A DNA stretch of 35,402 bases from Cyclobacteriaceae bacterium SS2. GTDB taxonomy: Bacteria; Bacteroidota; Bacteroidia; Cytophagales; Cyclobacteriaceae. Made by a program: the position numbers and the translations under genes. Location of the stretch: contig JAHCMM010000090.1 in NCBI GenBank assembly GCA_019192515.1, forward strand, positions 1 through 35,402. The letters are read 5' to 3'. The notes under the pieces are model-generated. The model worked only from the letters and a program-made list of their open reading frames with translations. It was not told the DNA's origin and searched no databases. Positions 29,159 to 35,402 of the stretch are shown one piece after another (positions within the stretch are counted from its first letter, which is position 1; each line of letters begins with the position of its first letter).

Positions 29159-32100
29159 TTAGAATGATATTGTTACTCCGGTATTGATCACGCGAGCCTG
29201 AGGATAGTATGTGCCCGCCTGATTTTCAGATTCCGGATCAAAAATATTGTGCTCATCAAATGTCAACAGATTCAGCGCATTCACGTAGAATCTCACCTGT
29301 GCCAAACCAATTGACTCCAAGGGACCTGATGGCAGGGAATACCCAATTTCAATATTCTTAAGTCTGATATAATTCTTGCTGAATAACCAGTAAGTATTAT
29401 TTCCAAATGCTCCACCTGTATAGTAGGTGTCACCACGACTAGCCATTCTTGGGTGTTCACTACTAGGATTTGTGATGCTCCATCGATTGTCAAAGTGATA
29501 CTTCAAGAAGTTTCCAATATCCCCGGACTCTGTTTGAACCCGAATAGCTGCTCCGGTAGCCCCCTGGAATAACAGAGAGAAATCGAAGTTTTTGTAATAG
29601 ATATTGGCAGTTGCTCCAAAATTGAAAGTAGGTGTTGCATTTTTATCAATACGTATCTGATCATCTGCATCAATGATACCGTCTCCGTTTTGATCAATAA
29701 ACTTCATGTCACCTGGACGTAAATTCCCGGTAACTGCACTGTAGTCCAATGTATTGGCAGCAATGGCTTCTTCATCACGGAAAACTCCATCGGACTCATA
29801 AACCAGGTATGCACCAATCGGTTTTCCCTCCTGATGTTGATATTCAGGATTACCAGGTACCTCATCCATGAAGATTACTTCATTCTTAGCATAACCACCA
29901 TTCACACCAAAGTTGTAGGTAAGTTCTCCTCCTTGTCCACTATATAGGACGTCAAATTCGAATCCAGAATTCTTTACTTCTCCTTTGTTCTGAGGAGGTA
30001 ATAAAGCTGTAATTCCAGATGACGCTGGAGTAGAGCCTGTTTCCTGGATCAGGATCTGGCTTCTGTAATTGTAGAAGTATTCCAGACTTAAATCCAAACG
30101 GCCAAACAAGGTTGCATCAATACCACCGTTCCAGTTATTAGCTCTTTCCCAGGTGAAATTAGGGTTTGCAATAACCTGCTCAAACAAAGTGGCCTGAACC
30201 TGTCCATTGATTGGGTATTCACCAAATGAATAAGTTGACAGGTAGGCAAATTCCTGAAGGCTTCCATTAAAGAATACCTGGTCATTACCCATTTGTCCAT
30301 AAGACGCCCTTACTTTCAGGTAGTCTAAACCTGGAACATTAAACCAACTTTCATTAGAAGTATTCCATCCGACCAAAAATCCAGGGAAGAATCCAAATCG
30401 ACCTGATTCAGGAAAGATGTATGAACCATCATATCTCCAGATAAACTCTGCCAGATATTTTTCCTGGTAATTATACTGAGCTCTTCCGTAGTATCCCATT
30501 CTTGGTCTTGAATATGCCGTACCTCCATTGTCCTGGCCTTCTGTTCCTCCAACAAATAGCTGATCCACTGCTGGTGAAATATAGTTTCTACGATAGGCAT
30601 AGAAGTAGGTACCTGAGAATAGCTCCCTTGTCACACCTGCTAACAGGTTGATGGTATGATCCCCAAACTTTTTATCGTAGTTTAACATCGCCGTATAATT
30701 CGTATTAAGGGTGGTATTCATTCCCTGAGTCAATCTTGGGTCAGTGAAATTTGACCTTACAGCTGGCACCAGTAATGGAGTAACTCCATCAGATTCATAA
30801 GTAACACGATCCCAATAATACAATTCCCATGGTGTTTGCCATCTCTTCAAAAAATCATTGTTTTTGTCTATGGCTGCTGACAAAGTCAACTTCAATCCTT
30901 CAATCCATGGGTTGGTAATATCAACTGTTCCATTTACCTGGATCAGGTCCTTCGGATTATCTACATAACCAGTTGCATTTGTTGTGATCACATATGGATT
31001 TTGACCATTTTCGATATCAGGCCCAGGCTTTCCATTTGGCCACACTTCCGGTTCGGTTGGGCGACCTCTCATCAACATCCTAAATATCGAGCCAGCACTT
31101 TCAGTAGGAAAGTTTCTATCTTCCCTGCGTGCCATTACACCAACTTTGGTTTTAATGTACTCATTAATGTTGGCATCCAGGTTAACTCTTAGGTTGTACT
31201 GTTTGTATCGAGTAGCTGAGTTTTTGTAGTATGCATCCTGATCTACAAAACCAATTGAGGTGAAATATTTGAAATCATCATTTCCACCTCTAATAGAAAG
31301 ATTATGCCTGCTCTGAGGTGACCATGTTTTGAAAGCATCTCCAAACCAGTCTGTATCAGGATAGCCCCATGGGTCTGATCCAGAACCATGCCTCTGAAGT
31401 TCGTCCTGGGTAAGGTAGGCAATAGCTGTTCTATTATCTGATGGTGAAGTGTATTCATCATTAGCAAGGAAGCCAGCCCAGGCATCTTGCCACTCTGCAG
31501 GATCTGTAACTCCATTGAAGATAGCAATCTCATTCATAATAGTACCATATTCCACGGCGTTGGCCATTTCGGGTACTACTGTAGGTTGTGCCCAACCCTG
31601 ATTGTAACTGTAATCAATTACAGGTTTACCTGATGCACCTCTTTTAGTAGTGATCAGAATAACACCATTAGCTGCTCTCGCTCCATAGATGGCGGCTGAG
31701 GCATCTTTAAGAATTGAGATATTCTCAATATCCAATGGGCTTAATCTTCCTAATCCACCATCCCGATCAGGTATTCCGTCAATAACGACTAATGGACTGC
31801 TGTTTCCAAGTGTATTGATTCCTCTGATATTTATTCTGGCGCCATCATATCCTGGTTCGCCGCTGGTCTGGATCACTACAAGTCCGGGTAACCTTCCTGC
31901 CAGAGAGTTGGACATGTCAACCGCAGGAGATTTTACAATATCCTTTCCCTTCAAAGCACTTACCGCTCCTGTTACAGTTTCCTTTTTCTGAGTACCGTAT
32001 CCCACGACGACCACTTCCTGAAGTGATTCAACATCTGGTTTTAATGAAAGATCAATGGAGGTTCTACCCTCAACTGGAACTTCCATAGGAACGTAACCCA

Positions 32101-32665
32101 CGAAAGAGATTACTAAAATGGCATCATTATCTCCAACTGTAAGGGTGTAATTTCCATCTACATCTGTGATGGTTCCATTTGAAGTACCTTTTTCCTGAAT
32201 GGTAGTTCCTGGTAAACCAGAACCATTTTCATCGGTAATCACACCCCGAATAGTGGGCCCTTGATGAATGGCCACTGATACGCGGGGTTCGTCTGCTCTG
32301 CGCTTTCTTTTGCTTACACTGATGCTGTTGTTTACCTGACCAAACTGCAGATCCATTACTTTGGATAATTCCATCAGTACTTCTTCAACTGTGGCATTTA
32401 CCACATGAATATTACTGGTAATGGAGAGGTCAATCTTGTTGCTGCTTAAACTGAATCTGTAATTTGTTTTTCGCTCTATCTCTTCAAGGATGTCAGATAG
32501 TTTTGCATCTGTAAGGTTCAAGGAAATATTGACTGCTTTAATACTTTTTACCTGTGCCACAGTCTCATTGGCCAGGGCCAGATCTAAAGTAATAAAGAGA
32601 ATAGCAAGTACCTGAAAAGACAATTTAGAAACCATATATATGGTATTGGTAAATTTGTTATTCAT
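29159..32665 (-). CDS. SusC/RagA-family TonB-linked outer-membrane protein with N-terminal STN domain
   Basis: 1168 aa; STN-like KLSDILEEIERKTNYRFSL...VEEVLMELSKVMDLQF; carboxypeptidase-like domain; SLQEVVVVGYGTQKKETVTGAVSALKGKDI; NISILKDASAAIYGARAANGVILITTKRG. Confidence 0.96.
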   Translation of the reverse strand: MNNKFTNTIYMVSKLSFQVLAILFITLDLALANETVAQVKSIKAVNISLNLTDAKLSDILEEIERKTNYRFSLSSNKIDLSITSNIHVVNATVEEVLMELSKVMDLQFGQVNNSISVSKRKRRADEPRVSVAIHQGPTIRGVITDENGSGLPGTTIQEKGTSNGTITDVDGNYTLTVGDNDAILVISFVGYVPMEVPVEGRTSIDLSLKPDVESLQEVVVVGYGTQKKETVTGAVSALKGKDIVKSPAVDMSNSLAGRLPGLVVIQTSGEPGYDGARINIRGINTLGNSSPLVVIDGIPDRDGGLGRLSPLDIENISILKDASAAIYGARAANGVILITTKRGASGKPVIDYSYNQGWAQPTVVPEMANAVEYGTIMNEIAIFNGVTDPAEWQDAWAGFLANDEYTSPSDNRTAIAYLTQDELQRHGSGSDPWGYPDTDWFGDAFKTWSPQSRHNLSIRGGNDDFKYFTSIGFVDQDAYYKNSATRYKQYNLRVNLDANINEYIKTKVGVMARREDRNFPTESAGSIFRMLMRGRPTEPEVWPNGKPGPDIENGQNPYVITTNATGYVDNPKDLIQVNGTVDITNPWIEGLKLTLSAAIDKNNDFLKRWQTPWELYYWDRVTYESDGVTPLLVPAVRSNFTDPRLTQGMNTTLNTNYTAMLNYDKKFGDHTINLLAGVTRELFSGTYFYAYRRNYISPAVDQLFVGGTEGQDNGGTAYSRPRMGYYGRAQYNYQEKYLAEFIWRYDGSYIFPESGRFGFFPGFLVGWNTSNESWFNVPGLDYLKVRASYGQMGNDQVFFNGSLQEFAYLSTYSFGEYPINGQVQATLFEQVIANPNFTWERANNWNGGIDATLFGRLDLSLEYFYNYRSQILIQETGSTPASSGITALLPPQNKGEVKNSGFEFDVLYSGQGGELTYNFGVNGGYAKNEVIFMDEVPGNPEYQHQEGKPIGAYLVYESDGVFRDEEAIAANTLDYSAVTGNLRPGDMKFIDQNGDGIIDADDQIRIDKNATPTFNFGATANIYYKNFDFSLLFQGATGAAIRVQTESGDIGNFLKYHFDNRWSITNPSSEHPRMASRGDTYYTGGAFGNNTYWLFSKNYIRLKNIEIGYSLPSGPLESIGLAQVRFYVNALNLLTFDEHNIFDPESENQAGTYYPQARVINTGVTISF

Positions 32666-32752
32666 ATCTTTATGATTGGTTAAATAATGTTTTAACTACA
32701 ATGATTAGATGCGTGCTTATTTTGAAAGGTCTGCAGCATCAGATCATTGCAT

Positions 32753-32781
32753 AAGGACCAGCCTCGGCTGGTTCTTTTTTG
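32753..32781 (+). terminator. Hairpin plus T-run between fecR-like and susC-like genes (terminator geometry on plus strand)
   Basis: aaGGACCAGC ctcg GCTGGTTC tttttt: 8-bp stem with tetraloop (one G-T pair), then T6. Confidence 0.6.
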
Positions 32782-32794
32782 AATCTTTTTTATG

Positions 32795-33823
32795 TCATAG
32801 GCTCTTATTAAATTTTACTTTCACATTTTTTCCGGTTAATTCATACGTCATGTCCAATGCCTGGCTCATGGATTGCAGCACATTGGATAAGTATTCATTG
32901 TCAAACTCCCCTGAATACTTCACCTCTTCATATCCACCTGAAACATCGATCTGAACATCATACCAATTTTCAAGTGTCCTGAGTACTTCACTAATAGGTG
33001 TTTCTTTAAAGAAAATAATGCCCCTGGTCCAGAGCATATCTGTCATATCTTTTTGGAAGGAAGGTGCTCCTAAGCCTTTTTGTACAGAATAGGCCGTTTT
33101 TTGCATGGGCTCAAGTCTGATCACCTGATCCTTCTGATCTATTACACTTACTTCCACTGATCCTTCTGTGAGGAGTACATCCACTGATGCTTCAGTTGTC
33201 TTTACATTAAAGGCAGTCCCCAATGCCCGTGTTTCTATTTGTCGTGACTTTACAATGAAAGGATGCTCCGGATCTTTAGCTACCTTAAAATAGGCCTCAC
33301 CTTCTAATTCAATGTATCGGTTTTGTGCAAAATCACTGCTGTATGTAAGGGTACTATTGGAATTTAACATTACTCTGGTGCCATCGGTAAGTACAATTTC
33401 TGACTTCCTGCCTTTGGGGTTTGTTCTTTTGATGGTCTGTACTTCTACCTGATTACTGGCGACAACAGTAGCATTATCAAAGCCTTTGTAATAGAATAGT
33501 AGTCCAATTCCAATGGCCAACACAATACTTGCTGCAATTCGGAAATATCTGAAAGATCGCCTTTGCTCTGTCCCGAGTGAATTACCTGGTACCTGTAAAA
33601 TAGATTTAAGGATTTCATCTTTCTCTTCTTCATCAGGCTGTGAGGTAGAAGGATATTGGAGTGACAGGATCAACTCCCTGGCTCTAAGCACTTCTTTCTC
33701 ATATTGAGGATTGGCCTCCAGCCACTTCTCCCAGAATAGCGATGACTTGGGAGTAGGGTTAAGCACCCAGGATCTAAACTCCTTATCTGTGAGAAAATCT
33801 TCTAATTCCTTCTTATTAGACAT
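32795..33823 (-). CDS. FecR-family anti-sigma factor
   Basis: 342 aa; single TM IAASIVLAIGIGLLFYY; TNPKGRKSEIVLTDGTRVMLNSNSTLTYSSDF; GEAYFKVAKDPEHPFIV; C-terminal STN-like domain. Confidence 0.94.
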   Translation of the reverse strand: MSNKKELEDFLTDKEFRSWVLNPTPKSSLFWEKWLEANPQYEKEVLRARELILSLQYPSTSQPDEEEKDEILKSILQVPGNSLGTEQRRSFRYFRIAASIVLAIGIGLLFYYKGFDNATVVASNQVEVQTIKRTNPKGRKSEIVLTDGTRVMLNSNSTLTYSSDFAQNRYIELEGEAYFKVAKDPEHPFIVKSRQIETRALGTAFNVKTTEASVDVLLTEGSVEVSVIDQKDQVIRLEPMQKTAYSVQKGLGAPSFQKDMTDMLWTRGIIFFKETPISEVLRTLENWYDVQIDVSGGYEEVKYSGEFDNEYLSNVLQSMSQALDMTYELTGKNVKVKFNKSL

Positions 33824-33914
33824 AAATATTTCATGGACCTTTCAATTAATTGACAATCAGGACGATGAAATGACATCAGGAAAAGAGAGAAATATTTAGA
33901 TATTTACATTTAAT

Positions 33915-33937
33915 TAAATAATATCGGATATTATTTA
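33915..33937. promoter_or_regulatory. Perfect 11-bp-arm palindrome between ECF sigma and FecR genes (candidate operator)
   Basis: TAAATAATATC g GATATTATTTA; exact inverted repeat, 1-nt spacer. Confidence 0.5.
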
Positions 33938-33976
33938 TGAATACCTCAACAAATCATTAGTATTATTAAATATTAT

Positions 33977-34591
33977 TTACTTATCAAGAGTAAGCCTGAT
34001 GGCTTTCAGAGAACGATAAATAAGATTTCTGGCTGCTCGGGTACTTGTCATACCCATAATATCTGCAATCTCCGAATAACCCAGCTCTTCATAGAAGAAA
34101 AAATGGATGGCCTCACGTTGTCTTGCTGTCAGCTTTGCAATGGCCCAGCTTATCCTTCTTAATTGACTTTGTGAAAACTGCCTGGCGATGATTACAGTTT
34201 CGTGAGAGGGCGTTACCAGGAAAGGTTGATTAATTGAGGCCTCACTCAACGAATCCGATCGCTTACTCTTCTTGATCTCATTTAGTAGTTGATTTCTGAT
34301 ACTCTTGATGAGAAAGGCTTTCGGGGATTGCACTGAAGGCAAAGCTGACCGGTTTTTCCTCAGCTTGTAAAAAAGATCCTGAATACAATCCTTGCACAAC
34401 GGCTTATTGGATGTAAGCCTAAAACTGTAGTCATAAAGGATTTGGAAGTATTGATTGTAAACCTCAATAAAAGCGGCTTCGCTACCCTTCCTAAATTCTT
34501 CCCATAACCGAAGATGATCTATTGGCTCATCGTCAATTCTCGTCCCCTTTGGACTGTGGTGATCATTATGACTCTTGGGTAGCAAACTCAT
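33977..34591 (-). CDS. RNA polymerase ECF-type sigma factor
   Basis: 204 aa; region 2 AAFIEVYNQYFQILYDYSFRLTSN...IQDLFYKLRKNR; region 4 LTARQREAIHFFFYEELGYSEIADIMGMTSTRAARNLIYRSLKAIR. Confidence 0.93.
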   Translation of the reverse strand: MSLLPKSHNDHHSPKGTRIDDEPIDHLRLWEEFRKGSEAAFIEVYNQYFQILYDYSFRLTSNKPLCKDCIQDLFYKLRKNRSALPSVQSPKAFLIKSIRNQLLNEIKKSKRSDSLSEASINQPFLVTPSHETVIIARQFSQSQLRRISWAIAKLTARQREAIHFFFYEELGYSEIADIMGMTSTRAARNLIYRSLKAIRLTLDK

Positions 34592-34737
34592 AGAATGAAA
34601 TATTGCAAATACTGGATTACAAAATCACATCTACATTAAAATTATCAAAATAACAATATCTCACCAATTAAATATTAAATATTAATATTATGACGCTTTG
34701 ATTTTAATTTCCTGAAAAAATCACAAATATCAACAAA

Positions 34738-35402
34738 TCAGCCAACAAGCGATTTCAGTGATGATTCTACTTTTTTGAAGTCAAAACCTTCAACCACCTC
34801 ATCATATTTTTGTTGGATCTTTTCATTACCCAGATTACCGATACTTCCCAGGTGAGTATGCTTGATTTGTCTATTGGGTTTGTAGTTACCTGCTTCGATC
34901 TGCAGTCCGATTTCTTTGTAAGCATCTCTAAATGGCATCCCACCAAGTACCAGCTCGTTCACCAGTTCCACGGTGAATAAGTAGTCGTATTTAGGGTCAT
35001 TTAAAATGTCTTTGGAAATCATAATCTGACTTAAACTGAAATTGAGGATTTCGAGGCATTCTTTTGTGGTTTGAAGTGCCGGGAACAACCCCTCCTTCAA
35101 CTGCTGAAGGTCTCTGTGGTATCCACTTGGTAGATTATTGAGAATATAGCCGATCTCCACGGGCAATGCCTGCAATTGATTACATCTTCCACGAACCAGT
35201 TCAAAAACATCCGGATTTTTCTTGTGGGGCATGATGCTTGATCCCGTAGTAAGCTCATCAGGGAAGGAGAAGAAACCAAAATTCTGTCCCATGTACAGGC
35301 AGACATCCATAGATAGCTTACTCATTGTTGTTCCCAAAGTGGCGATGGCATTGGCAATGGCTTTTTCACTACGTCCCCTGGTCATCTGGGCGTACACCAC
35401 AT
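34738..35402 (-). CDS. argH: Argininosuccinate lyase, C-terminal part (truncated by window edge)
   Basis: SSIMPHKKNPDVFELVRGR (fumarase/ASL signature GSxxMPxKxNP), upstream region runs off the window; downstream ASL C-terminal helices. Confidence 0.9.
   Translation of the reverse strand, partial: VVYAQMTRGRSEKAIANAIATLGTTMSKLSMDVCLYMGQNFGFFSFPDELTTGSSIMPHKKNPDVFELVRGRCNQLQALPVEIGYILNNLPSGYHRDLQQLKEGLFPALQTTKECLEILNFSLSQIMISKDILNDPKYDYLFTVELVNELVLGGMPFRDAYKEIGLQIEAGNYKPNRQIKHTHLGSIGNLGNEKIQQKYDEVVEGFDFKKVESSLKSLVG

Noticed and set aside
29293-31991. Multiple overlapping ORFs on both strands inside the susC-like gene
   Set aside because: Out-of-frame shadows of a clear SusC frame.
1-35402. 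tRNA, rRNA, CRISPR, integrase, transposase or prophage genes
   Set aside because: No sequence or ORF in the window showed recognisable features of these.

Overview
This 35.4 kb window is a Bacteroidetes-type chromosomal segment. The evidence is SusC/SusD, FecR, ECF sigma and FG-GAP/ASPIC-UnbV proteins, with weak Shine-Dalgarno usage. From left to right it contains: (i) the N-terminal part of a UvrD/AddA-like helicase on the minus strand, missing from the ORF track; (ii) a small RHH-antitoxin/PIN-toxin module bracketed by a 17-nt perfect direct repeat; (iii) a Tat-signal class-V aminotransferase and an outer-membrane barrel protein; (iv) a UspA-UspA-TetR-ABC1/AarF kinase cluster and a TonB-dependent-receptor-like protein; (v) a DUF1593 / pectate-lyase-like island with two divergent DUF1593 genes, one decayed lyase pseudogene and one intact lyase preceded by an 8 x 8-nt tandem repeat; (vi) a phosphofructokinase with PPi-type motifs; (vii) a ~1.47 kb gene-poor region with two terminators and duplicated sequence; (viii) a minus-strand ECF sigma - FecR - SusC(STN) - SusD - FG-GAP/UnbV lipoprotein - vanadium-dependent haloperoxidase lipoprotein - CRTAC1/UnbV protein - DUF1080 lipoprotein locus, whose distal genes overlap or nearly abut; (ix) the C-terminal part of argininosuccinate lyase. 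The strongest candidate for an under-described system is (viii): a sigma/anti-sigma-regulated SusCD uptake locus coupled to a surface haloperoxidase and two UnbV-domain proteins. All assignments come from reading motifs by eye; no database search was run.
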